Positions 8,341 through 15,993 of a stretch of 33,743 nucleotides of DNA are shown piece by piece. This stretch comes from Flavobacteriaceae bacterium (GTDB taxonomy: Bacteria; Bacteroidota; Bacteroidia; Flavobacteriales; Weeksellaceae): NCBI GenBank assembly GCA_031273305.1, contig JAISSC010000202.1, forward strand, positions 1 to 33,743. The letters are read 5' to 3'. Positions within the stretch are counted from its first letter, which is position 1, and the number at the start of each line of letters is the position of its first letter. A model generated the notes under the pieces. It was not told where the DNA came from. It did no database searches and was given only the letters and a program-made list of their open reading frames with translations. Made by a program: the position numbers and the translations under genes.

Positions 8341-9561
8341 TCAATTTATTATATGCAGGTCATAGCCTCCATTTACTTCGGTGGAAACCTCACCCAGCCA
8401 TCCTGCTTCCTGATTAGTTCCTGTATAAACTTTGACGAAATCTATCCCCGCAAGTTTTACAGGAGTTCCGTTTTTATCTACTGCCCAGCTAATGTCTATA
8501 TTGGAGGCTTCATCATTATTCGGGGCGTTATCTGCATATCCGTATTCGTAGGATTTTCCTGTCCAGTAAGTGCCGTTGCCGCTTTGGTCTATATAATTAT
8601 CTGCCAGTTTTGTGCCTGTGAAGCTCAAAGTGGGAGAGGAGACCCATTCAGGATAATAACTTTGCTTATGGTATGAATTTTTGGTTTTATAACCGGTATT
8701 TCCCTGATTGTCCGTCCATCTTATATATTGAATGTCGGTTTGCCACCCCTCTGCTCCCGGCACAGGAGTAGCGTTCGGGTCGGGTTTGTGATAAATAAGT
8801 TCATAGTTTTTAATGGTTTCGCTTTTGTGATACTCGCTTCCGGCTATTTCATACCATTCGTCATCCGGGATACCATTTTTGTTTTTATCATAAGAAACCA
8901 GAATAATTCCCGGTTCGCAATTACCTGCTTTTTGACCGGGCGTGGCGTCAGCCCAAAAAGCATTCCCGCGTATTTTAAAATCTCTTTCTCCCTGTATGTT
9001 GATAATGCTATGGTCAAATCCGAAAACGACATATCCGCCGTATCCTCCCAAACTTATCGTTCCGGGAGATGAACCTGTGATAACGCTTGCTTTGGCAATC
9101 ATACTTTCCCGCGTATCGCCCTCTGCCCATTTTGGCAGATCATTCGTAAACTGTCCGATGGCAGGGAGAAAATCGTATACCTTCGCTATGTAAGGGCTAT
9201 AAGAACCGGTTTCTTTTTCTACGGTGATGTAGGTTTGTTTCTCGATGGTTTCCCCTCCGTTTTTGACTTTTAAGGTTACCGAATAGGTTCCCGAATATAG
9301 TGAGATAAAGGAGAAATCCTTGCCTGTGGATGTAAGCGAATCTTCTTGTGTAGTCTTGCTTTTTATCGTCCATTCAAATTCGGCATTTGGGTAGGAAACC
9401 GTGTTAAGGTCAATATCCAGAATACGCAGGCGATCAACGGTATACTCTGATTTTAATCCGAGATCTTCCGGAGTTTGGGTTACATTGTCGTCATCGTCTG
9501 AACAGGAAGCTAAGAATAGCAAGCCTGTCAGGCTCCATGTTAGAATTAGTACTTTTTTCAT
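8341..9561 (-). CDS. Surface lipoprotein with PKD-like domain, B12 operon
   Basis: The chosen start is the ATG at 9561 (MKKVLILTWSLTGLLFLASC), because it gives a clean lipoprotein signal with lipobox LASC. An upstream ATG at 9582 would add seven residues. After the Cys comes SDDDDN, an acidic run like the lipoprotein export signals that send lipoproteins to the cell surface in Flavobacteriia. Residues about 40-115 form a PKD/Ig-like domain (FEWTIKS, YSVTLKVKNGG). The remaining ~280 residues include GGYGGYVVFGFDHSI and DKNKNGIPDDEWYEIAGSEY and resemble cell-surface proteins found in Bacteroidota cobalamin operons. Its role there is probably corrinoid or carrier-protein capture, which is an inference. 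It is the fourth gene of the operon. Confidence 0.72.
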   Translation of the reverse strand: MKKVLILTWSLTGLLFLASCSDDDDNVTQTPEDLGLKSEYTVDRLRILDIDLNTVSYPNAEFEWTIKSKTTQEDSLTSTGKDFSFISLYSGTYSVTLKVKNGGETIEKQTYITVEKETGSYSPYIAKVYDFLPAIGQFTNDLPKWAEGDTRESMIAKASVITGSSPGTISLGGYGGYVVFGFDHSIINIQGERDFKIRGNAFWADATPGQKAGNCEPGIILVSYDKNKNGIPDDEWYEIAGSEYHKSETIKNYELIYHKPDPNATPVPGAEGWQTDIQYIRWTDNQGNTGYKTKNSYHKQSYYPEWVSSPTLSFTGTKLADNYIDQSGNGTYWTGKSYEYGYADNAPNNDEASNIDISWAVDKNGTPVKLAGIDFVKVYTGTNQEAGWLGEVSTEVNGGYDLHIIN

Positions 9562-9604
9562 TTCTATTAAATTTAAATTCATGTATATTTATTTTTAGTT
9601 TGTT

Positions 9605-10744
9605 CTATTTCCACAGGAAAGTAAAATGTCCGGGAATGTCTCCGGTGGTTGCTTTCCATTTAAAATATCCGTCTTTGTCGAAACAGTGTAATCTTCCGGA
9701 GGTTACATAATTGGTTGCATCGGCAATAAAAATGTCTCCGTTCACAGGGTTGACGGTAATGGCATAAGGAATTACAATGTCTTTTTCAATACCGTTCTTA
9801 ATAAATTGGTCGGAAACTACTTCCTGATCGTTTATATCAATAATGCCGTAATGGGTAGTTGCTCCCTGTGCAGTCCATGCATAGCCGTAATAATACATTT
9901 TATCGTCAAAAAAACTCATATCGGAAACAACGGCATTTACCTCTTTTTCAACCGTATCGGTATCCGGGTTCAGGATAAAGGTTCTGGGCGGGTTCTTTCC
10001 ATAATCTCCTCGTGAGGTCACCCACAGCTTGTTATTTTTATCTTTTCGTATCCTCCACAGGTTGATGGCTACCTCAATTTTTTTAATCTCTTTAAAGGTA
10101 TTCAGGTCAATTACCGAAACTGTGTTATCGTAATTTGGAACCCGATAACCTCCGGAGTTGGCAACATAGAGCTTGTTATTGGCAACAACCAGTTCATCCG
10201 GTTGATAACCTACCACTTCCTTGTTTACGATTTGCAGGGTTGCCGTGTCGACTTTTACTACATATCCCGGAGGGGCATTAGGGTCAATCGAGACAGGTCC
10301 GGCATAAGAGGTAACATAGGCGTAGCCTTTATCAAATGCGATATACCGACAATTGGGGATTTGAATTTCACCTAAATGTTTGGCTGTTTTGGCATCCATT
10401 ACTTCAATGTAGTTGGATACATTGATAACCGCATACATCTTAGAGCCATAGATTTGAATGTCATTACCCACATCACCGAGACTATAAGTCACGGTAGAGT
10501 TAACTTTTGAGTAAATATTGTTGGAGAATACCCCTGTGGAATAATCAAAATAATCCAGAGAGGCTTTATTGCTTCCCATATTCCCCTCATTGAGAACATA
10601 TAGCCCCTGTATGTCTATGTTTTCCGGCGAAGTAATTGTTTCTTCGGGAGAATAGGTTGAAGGGAGGGAATCATCCTCGTTGCATGAGAGCATAAAAATG
10701 GCTATAAAAACCGGAAATACCAGTTTTTTTATCGTATTTTTCAT
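9605..10744 (-). CDS. BtuG-like YncE/DUF5074 beta-propeller surface lipoprotein (copy 2)
   Basis: The protein is 379 residues with a lipobox ending MLSC followed by NEDD, a surface-export-type acidic stretch. After about residue 45 there is a seven-bladed YncE-like propeller. It starts with the DUF5074 signature GLYVLNEGNMGSNKASLDYFD, with blades such as KLYVANSGGY and TVSVIDLNTFKEIKKIEV. In Bacteroides thetaiotaomicron, BtuG of this family caps the BtuB transporter and binds cobalamin extremely tightly. The same role is inferred here from family plus riboswitch context. It is closely related to the gene at 10760-11884 along its whole length, so the pair arose by tandem duplication. The gap to that gene is 15 bp. 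Confidence 0.8.
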   Translation of the reverse strand: MKNTIKKLVFPVFIAIFMLSCNEDDSLPSTYSPEETITSPENIDIQGLYVLNEGNMGSNKASLDYFDYSTGVFSNNIYSKVNSTVTYSLGDVGNDIQIYGSKMYAVINVSNYIEVMDAKTAKHLGEIQIPNCRYIAFDKGYAYVTSYAGPVSIDPNAPPGYVVKVDTATLQIVNKEVVGYQPDELVVANNKLYVANSGGYRVPNYDNTVSVIDLNTFKEIKKIEVAINLWRIRKDKNNKLWVTSRGDYGKNPPRTFILNPDTDTVEKEVNAVVSDMSFFDDKMYYYGYAWTAQGATTHYGIIDINDQEVVSDQFIKNGIEKDIVIPYAITVNPVNGDIFIADATNYVTSGRLHCFDKDGYFKWKATTGDIPGHFTFLWK

Positions 10745-10759
10745 GGTTAATATGTTAAG

Positions 10760-11884
10760 TTATTTCTTTGTCAGAAAGGTAAAATGACCGGGCGATACTC
10801 CGGCGTTCCTTACCCATTTTAAAATTCCGTTTTTGTTTATACAAAATATTTTTCCGGATATTTGGTAATCTCTTGCGTCGGCAATAAAAATGTCTCCGTT
10901 GTCGGGATTGATAATTATTCCGTATGGTACCACAATTTGGGATTCCGTATTCTCATTCATAATATGTGACGAAATCTTGTTTTGGGTATTAATGTCTATT
11001 ATCCCATAGCTGTTAACCGTTTTGTTGGCACTGTCGTAATCGGTTCCATAATAATATAGGTTATTTTCATAAAAGTCAAACCCGGTGATTGTGGCTGTGA
11101 TGGTTTTTATGACAGTATCCGTATTGGGATCAATAATGGATATGAAAGGTTTTATGTCGTTATAATTTCCTCTTGAGGTTACCCAGATATTGTTGTTCTT
11201 ATCGGCTTTTATCTTCCATAAGTTAGCCCCGACATCTATTTTTTTGACTTCCTGAAAGGAAGATAAATCTATAACAGATACGGTTGTGTCATAACTTTCG
11301 GGAGTGTATCCTCCGGAATTGGCAACATAAAGTTTATCATTAACTACGGTCATTTCTTCGGGTTGATACCCTACGGATACATTATTTACAATGGATAAAT
11401 TGGTTGTATCAATTTTAACAATAGTTCCCAACTGCGAATTGTTGGATTGCGGAGTGCCTGCAAAAGAGGAAACATAGGCATAACCTTTGTCAAAGGTAAC
11501 AGACCTGCAATTCGGAATCTGGATTTTTCCTAAATGTTTGGCTGTTTTGGCTTCCATTACCTCTACGTAATTGGAATTATTAATAACGGCATACATTTTG
11601 GAGCCGTAGATATTAATATCGTTCCCGACATCTCCCAGCACTCCCTCATTAGGGTTTACCCATCCGAAATAGTCATTCGTGTAGTTTCCGCTGTCATAGT
11701 CGTAATAAGTAAGTGAGGCTTCATTGCGCCCCCAGCCTCCCTCGCTAAGAATATATAATCCTCTGGAAGCTCCGGGTTCGGGGGTGATGATGTCATCTCC
11801 GGAGTTTTCATACTTGTCGTCATCGCTACAGGATAGCAACCCAAGTAAGATAAAATAAATAAATAAAAAATTTCTTAATCTCAT
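10760..11884 (-). CDS. BtuG-like YncE/DUF5074 beta-propeller surface lipoprotein (copy 1)
   Basis: The protein is 374 residues. Its signal peptide ends GLLSC, followed by SDDDKYEN, an acidic surface-export-type motif. The propeller begins with GLYILSEGGWGRNEASLTYY and carries KLYVANSGGY, TVSVIDLSSFQEVKKIDV and NIWVTSRGNY, nearly the same blade order as copy 2. It lies directly after btuB (19-bp gap), as BtuG does in Bacteroides loci, so it is the better candidate for the receptor cap. Divergence between the copies is spread through all blades, with conserved stretches such as VMEAKTAKHLGKIQIPNCR (one residue changed in copy 2). Ligand binding is inferred. Confidence 0.8.
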   Translation of the reverse strand: MRLRNFLFIYFILLGLLSCSDDDKYENSGDDIITPEPGASRGLYILSEGGWGRNEASLTYYDYDSGNYTNDYFGWVNPNEGVLGDVGNDINIYGSKMYAVINNSNYVEVMEAKTAKHLGKIQIPNCRSVTFDKGYAYVSSFAGTPQSNNSQLGTIVKIDTTNLSIVNNVSVGYQPEEMTVVNDKLYVANSGGYTPESYDTTVSVIDLSSFQEVKKIDVGANLWKIKADKNNNIWVTSRGNYNDIKPFISIIDPNTDTVIKTITATITGFDFYENNLYYYGTDYDSANKTVNSYGIIDINTQNKISSHIMNENTESQIVVPYGIIINPDNGDIFIADARDYQISGKIFCINKNGILKWVRNAGVSPGHFTFLTKK

Positions 11885-11903
11885 AATTAATAATTTGTGT
11901 TCG

Positions 11904-13937
11904 TTATATGTTCATTTGTACTGAAATTCTGTAATTCCGTCCGGGCATAGGATAATTCAATACTATATCATAGTTCCGGTTAAGAATATTATTGACCTCT
12001 AAAGCAACTTTTAATTTTAGTTTATCCAGAGGTATTTCTTTAGATATAAGCAAATCATGGCTAAACCATGCTTTTACATAATTATTCGGGCTGTTCTCAG
12101 GCGAATTATATCGTTCTCCGGTATAGATAAAGCTATAATTCAGATTCCAGTCTTTGTATGCCGTGTTGATGAGAAAACTACCGCTGTGCCACGGAATATA
12201 GGGAATCTGGTCTTTGTATTCCATAGTTAAATTTTGAGCTTTTTCATATGTATAAGAAAGCCTTGTGTTGAGCGAAAGGTTTTTGGAAAGAGACCATGAA
12301 GACCGTGCGGAAACATCAATCCCTCTGATAAGTACTTCTCCCATGTTTATCATAGTCCAGCGGAATTGTTGCCCTTTGGGATACGCAATGATCTTATCTT
12401 TCACCTCGTTGTAATAAGCATCAAGCACCAGATTGATATTCCTCAATGATCCGGATTTAAAATCTTTGTTATATTCAATTCCTATATCGTATTGAGCCGT
12501 GTATTCAGGTTTTAAAAGAGAGTTGCCCAAGTCTGTATAATACAGGTCATTAAAGGTAGGCATACGGAAAATACGTTTATAAAAGGCATGTATATTAAGT
12601 TCTCTGTTTTTGAAAAGTTCGTAATTTAAGAAAACGGTAGGGGTAAATTCTTGTTTATCAGGAGACGGAGCCGCACGTTCGTCATTTTTAACATCTTCCT
12701 GAACGAAGGTTCCTAAAATACTGGTTTGAAATTTGAACCTGTTAAAACGAATATTGGAAGCTAGTGCGACCAATTCCGTATTCCTTTCGGGATAAACAAA
12801 AAGTTTTAAATTGGCATCCATAGTGTTGTACTGATAGTCTGCGGAAAGTGCAATATCCCAAAAGGAGAACAGTGAGTATTGCTGGGCGGTGGAAATATAA
12901 AATTCTTCCTGTTTAAAGGTGTTATCCAGAAAATCCGACTGCACGAGAGAGCCTTGTATGTAGTCAAGGACAAGACGGTAAAAATGGGTATAGTCGTTGG
13001 CATATTTGGCATTGACCAAAATTTTATATTTGTGTGTTATCTCTTTTTCAAATGAACCTTGAAGGAAGAAATTACGATCCCATTGTTTGGAACTACTATT
13101 AAACACATTTTTGACAATAGCTCCCGGAATTCCCCGCTCGGAATCATAATAATATCCTTTTAAATTCCAGGTTCCTTTGTTGAGTTTCCCAAACAACCCG
13201 ACCTCTACACGGAAAGCACTGATATTCCCGTTTTGCCTGATTCCAATAGTATCCCAATGGTCTTTTCTATGTCGGAATTTGTATTTTCCGTTAGAGTTTA
13301 TGTATTCTGTATTTAGGGAAAGGTTAATGTTTTCGGAAAGTTTCTGTTCCCATAAAACCGACGGATTTATCAGGGCAAAGGAACCGGAACGGTAGTTTGC
13401 ACTAAGATTTGTTCTTTTATCGTTTTCAAATTTCGGTTTTTTAGTAGTCATATAAATGCTTCCGGCAGAACCAAAGTCTTTAGCGGATTGAAATATCTGG
13501 CTTTTTTGTCCGTTATATAAAGAAACGGACTCCATATTGTCCAGAGAAAATTTACCCAGATCAACGGTTCCGTTCTGGGCATTTCCCAACTGTATCCCAT
13601 CGTAAAAAACGCCTACGTGCTGACTTCCCATTCCCCGAATATTTACGGTTTTCATTCCTCCGACTCCTCCATAATCCTTTAGTTGTATTCCCGAAAAATA
13701 ACGTAGGGCATCTGATACCGACGAAGCACCGGTTAGGTTTTGCAGTTCTTTTCCTGAAAGTTCCTGATATGAAATGATACCTTTGTTCTCCCTCTTTCCG
13801 ATAGTAATGATCTCCTGAAGTTCGGTAATTTTAGTGCTGTCCTTTCGTTCTTTTTGTTCTTGTGAAAAAAGAATGAGAGTGAGAATACTAAAAATCTGGG
13901 TTAGTAAAAGTTTGATATTTTTATGTTTGTGTATCAT
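11904..13937 (-). CDS. btuB: TonB-dependent outer-membrane cobalamin receptor, BtuB type
   Basis: This 677-residue outer-membrane transporter has a signal peptide (about 1-25, ending LFSQ). A short segment KITELQEIITIG may be the TonB-box region. The plug domain (about 45-155) has SDALRYFSGIQLKDYGG, VNIRGMGSQHVGVFYDGIQ and MESVSLYNGQ. The rest is a 22-strand barrel, with EYTAQYDIGIEYN and EVNNILNRNYDIVLNYPMPG near the C-terminus. TonB receptors have many substrates. The cobalamin assignment rests on the riboswitch directly upstream and the BtuG-like genes downstream, and is strong. It is the first gene of the operon, with a leader of more than 350 nt. No btuCDF or periplasmic binding protein is in the window. 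Confidence 0.9.
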   Translation of the reverse strand: MIHKHKNIKLLLTQIFSILTLILFSQEQKERKDSTKITELQEIITIGKRENKGIISYQELSGKELQNLTGASSVSDALRYFSGIQLKDYGGVGGMKTVNIRGMGSQHVGVFYDGIQLGNAQNGTVDLGKFSLDNMESVSLYNGQKSQIFQSAKDFGSAGSIYMTTKKPKFENDKRTNLSANYRSGSFALINPSVLWEQKLSENINLSLNTEYINSNGKYKFRHRKDHWDTIGIRQNGNISAFRVEVGLFGKLNKGTWNLKGYYYDSERGIPGAIVKNVFNSSSKQWDRNFFLQGSFEKEITHKYKILVNAKYANDYTHFYRLVLDYIQGSLVQSDFLDNTFKQEEFYISTAQQYSLFSFWDIALSADYQYNTMDANLKLFVYPERNTELVALASNIRFNRFKFQTSILGTFVQEDVKNDERAAPSPDKQEFTPTVFLNYELFKNRELNIHAFYKRIFRMPTFNDLYYTDLGNSLLKPEYTAQYDIGIEYNKDFKSGSLRNINLVLDAYYNEVKDKIIAYPKGQQFRWTMINMGEVLIRGIDVSARSSWSLSKNLSLNTRLSYTYEKAQNLTMEYKDQIPYIPWHSGSFLINTAYKDWNLNYSFIYTGERYNSPENSPNNYVKAWFSHDLLISKEIPLDKLKLKVALEVNNILNRNYDIVLNYPMPGRNYRISVQMNI

Positions 13938-13945
13938 TTTCGCTC

Positions 13946-13972
13946 ATTAATTATATTTAAAACATAATTAAT
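13946..13972 (-). promoter_or_regulatory. AT-rich hairpin just upstream of the btuB start
   Basis: ATTAATTAT and ATAATTAAT form a nine-pair A/T stem ending 9 nt before the btuB ATG. It could mask the translation start and be the expression platform of the riboswitch. No T-run follows, so it is not a terminator. The regulatory role is inferred. Confidence 0.4.
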
Positions 13973-14061
13973 CGCTTCATGAAAAATAAACATGAAAAGT
14001 AGAGATGAAATACTTTTGATGTTTTTAGCCTTGTTCCACGAAAGCTATTAACTATGTAATA

Positions 14062-14304
14062 ATGTTTGGCAGGTTTTCTGACTTACTCCATTTTAAGAAG
14101 CCTTCCCAAGAATATTTCTCAGTGGCAGTTAAATCTTAAAATGCTGTTATGAGATTACAGCAGCGGGCCTGTTCCGGATTCTCACCGGATTCCCTTTTAA
14201 ATTTGCAATTTTTTTAGTTAATGAATCAGCATAGATAAAAAACAGTAACTATTTAGCTCATTCATTATTCACTATAAATTGCAAATACCAAAGCAAAGGC
14301 AAAT
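14062..14304 (-). promoter_or_regulatory. Cobalamin (B12) riboswitch
   Basis: Read on the minus strand, the element has the conserved blocks in order: GCTTTGGT at the 5' side, AAAAGGGAATCCGGTGAGAA, ACAGGCCCGCTGCTGTAA, GCCACTG, GGGAAGGC and finally AAGTCAGAAAACCTGCC at 14068-14084 (the B12 box). The P2 arm between TTTGGT and GGGAAT is long (14201-14286). It closes with ATTTGCAATTT/AAATTGCAAAT, and inside are a second stem TAATGAAT/ATTCATTA and an AGC-ATAG/CTAT-GCT stem. The element starts within a few bases of the predicted transcription start and lies about 125 nt upstream of btuB. Cobalamin binding should repress the operon, as known for this class. Confidence 0.95.
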
Positions 14305-14329
14305 ATAGAAATTAAATTTACTTTTCCAA
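14300..14329 (-). promoter_or_regulatory. Consensus promoter of the B12 operon
   Basis: On the minus strand TTG (14327-14329) is followed by a 19-bp spacer and TATATTTG (14300-14307), exactly the Bacteroidota sigma consensus TTG-N19-TAnnTTTG. Transcription should start near 14293-14295, so the RNA begins with the riboswitch. Confidence 0.8.
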
Positions 14330-14369
14330 ATATTTTTAATAAATAAATAAAATATCATAGATTTGAATC

Positions 14370-14729
14370 ATGAATATTCAACTTCCGGAAAAATTATATT
14401 ATTCGATTGGAGAGGTGGCACAGGCTTTTAATGTAAATGCTTCTCTTATAAGGTTCTGGGAGAAAGAATTTGATAGTATTGCTCCTAAGAAGAATAAAAA
14501 AGGCGACCGTTTTTTCACTTCAAAAGATATAGAAAACCTGAAAATTATTTACCATTTGGTGAAGGAAAGAGGGTATACGTTGGACGGAGCAAGGAGTGTA
14601 CTGGTTACTCAACCCAAAATTTCAAAAAGAATAGAGATTATTTCACGTTTGGAATTGGTAAAGGCAGAGTTAGTAAAATTAAAGGAATTGCTTGATGGGG
14701 AAGAAAATAATTTGCATAACGAAATTTAA
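14370..14729 (+). CDS. MerR-family transcriptional regulator
   Basis: The protein is 119 residues. The N-terminal winged helix is clear: YYSIGEVAQAFNVNASLIRFW at about 11-31, then GDRFFTSKDIENLKIIYHLV and ERGYTLDGARSVL, the MerR pattern. The C-terminus (about 85-119) is a charged, Leu-rich helix suited to dimerisation, without the Cys cluster of metal sensors. Homologues are widespread single copies in Flavobacteriia with unknown effector. TAGATTTG, matching the -7 consensus, ends only 4 nt before the ATG, so the mRNA could be leaderless. It precedes a very acidic small gene on the same strand and diverges from the B12 operon. Confidence 0.85.
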   Translation: MNIQLPEKLYYSIGEVAQAFNVNASLIRFWEKEFDSIAPKKNKKGDRFFTSKDIENLKIIYHLVKERGYTLDGARSVLVTQPKISKRIEIISRLELVKAELVKLKELLDGEENNLHNEI

Positions 14730-14768
14730 AAGTTATCTTTGCCAACGATAATCTAAAATTTTAATTTT

Positions 14769-15023
14769 ATGAAACTACCTAAGTTTTTAATGGCAGACAA
14801 TTCTGATTTTCCTGACGATTTATACGTGGTGCATACGGAATATCCTCGTTTTATACTGAATGTGGAAGAGGAGGAAGTGGAATGGTTGGATGAACCGGAA
14901 GGAGGAGAAGAGGAAATTACTAACGAAGTAAATTCTTTGATAGAGCAGGCTTTTGATTTCTGTGATTCGGAGATTAGTAAATATGAAGTTGAGGATGAGG
15001 AGGAAGAAAAGGAAGAAGAATAA
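14769..15023 (+). CDS. Conserved-type acidic small protein, unknown function
   Basis: The protein is 84 residues and highly acidic: about one third Glu/Asp, ending in an EDEEEEKEEE tail. It starts MKLPKFLMADNSDFPDDLYV, followed by HTEYPRFILNVEEEEVEWLDE. No signal peptide, membrane segment or known domain is seen. Similar short proteins starting MKLPKFL.D are, as far as I recall, common in Flavobacteriia and unstudied. It sits 39 bp after the MerR gene in the same direction and is followed by a terminator, so the two probably form one unit. Confidence 0.7.
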   Translation: MKLPKFLMADNSDFPDDLYVVHTEYPRFILNVEEEEVEWLDEPEGGEEEITNEVNSLIEQAFDFCDSEISKYEVEDEEEEKEEE

Positions 15024-15048
15024 ATAAGTTATGATTTTTTAATAAAAG

Positions 15049-15079
15049 ATGAGCAGGATATTTATTCTGCTTATTTTTT
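15049..15079 (+). terminator. Rho-independent terminator after the merR unit
   Basis: ATGAGCAG (15049-15056) pairs with CTGCTTAT (15067-15074), including one G-T pair, around a 10-nt loop, followed by TTTTT. It separates the MerR/acidic-protein unit from the SDR gene. Confidence 0.6.
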
Positions 15080-15110
15080 ATATATTTACCTCAGTCAAAT
15101 AATCAAGAAA

Positions 15111-15986
15111 ATGAAGTATACACAGGGTATGCTATCTCCGGATAGTTTAAAAGATAAAGTTATAGTCGTAACAGGAGGAGGAAGCGGGTTAGGAAAGTCC
15201 ATGACCAAATATTTTTTAGAATTGGGAGCAAAGGCTGCAATTGTTTCCAGAAATTTAGAAAAGCTGGAATCGGCGGCAAAAGAACTGAAAGAACAGACAG
15301 GAGGCGAAATATTTACTTATGCTCTGGATGTAAGAGATTATGAAGCAGTAGAGAAAATGAGAAATGCGGTAGTGTCTCATTACGGCAAGATAGATATACT
15401 GCTTAATAATGCTGCCGGGAATTTTATCTCTCCAACGGAAAGGCTCTCTGCTAATGCTTTTGATTCCGTGATTGATATAGTCCTGAAAGGAACCAAGAAT
15501 TGTACGCTGGCTTTAGGGAAATATTGGATAGAAAATAAATTGCCTGCAACGGTATTGAATATAGTAACGACCTATTCATGGACAGGCTCGGCTTACGTGG
15601 TTCCGTCGGCTATGGCTAAGGCCGGAGTTTTGGCAATGACCCGTTCTTTAGCGGTGGAGTGGGCAAAATATAATATCCGGTTCAATGCGATTGCTCCGGG
15701 ACCTTTTCCTACCAAAGGAGCTTGGGACAGACTGCTTCCGGGAGATTTAAAAGATAAATTTGACCTGGCTAAAAAAGTTCCGCTGAAAAGGGTAGGAGAG
15801 CATCAGGAATTGGCTAATCTTGCGGCTTATCTGGTTTCTGATTATTCGTCTTATATTAACGGAGAAGTGGTTACCATTGATGGAGGAGAATGGTTGTTGG
15901 GAGCAGGAGAATTTAATATGCTGGAGCAGGTTCCGAAAGATATGTGGGATATGTTGGAGGCTATGATTAAGGCTAAGAAAAGTTAG
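15111..15986 (+). CDS. SDR-family 2,4-dienoyl-CoA reductase-like oxidoreductase
   Basis: This 291-residue Rossmann-fold protein has the dinucleotide motif TGGGSGLGKS at 21-30 and NNAAGNFISPTERLS from about 99. At the catalytic site it reads YVVPSAMAKAG: the Tyr of the usual SDR YxxxK is replaced by Ser166, four residues before Lys170. This is the arrangement of 2,4-dienoyl-CoA reductases (DECR), as is GPFPTKGAWDRL further on. It probably reduces 2,4-dienoyl-CoA with NADPH during breakdown of unsaturated fatty acids. The start is the ATG after TCAAGAAA. A small unknown gene follows 7 bp downstream. The DECR assignment is well supported; the precise substrate is inferred. Confidence 0.88.
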   Translation: MKYTQGMLSPDSLKDKVIVVTGGGSGLGKSMTKYFLELGAKAAIVSRNLEKLESAAKELKEQTGGEIFTYALDVRDYEAVEKMRNAVVSHYGKIDILLNNAAGNFISPTERLSANAFDSVIDIVLKGTKNCTLALGKYWIENKLPATVLNIVTTYSWTGSAYVVPSAMAKAGVLAMTRSLAVEWAKYNIRFNAIAPGPFPTKGAWDRLLPGDLKDKFDLAKKVPLKRVGEHQELANLAAYLVSDYSSYINGEVVTIDGGEWLLGAGEFNMLEQVPKDMWDMLEAMIKAKKS

Positions 15987-15993
15987 ATAAGAT

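Noticed and set aside
13995..14017. Terminator in the riboswitch leader (AAAAGTA/TACTTTT stem)
   Set aside because: The stem is short and is not followed by a T-run on the minus strand.
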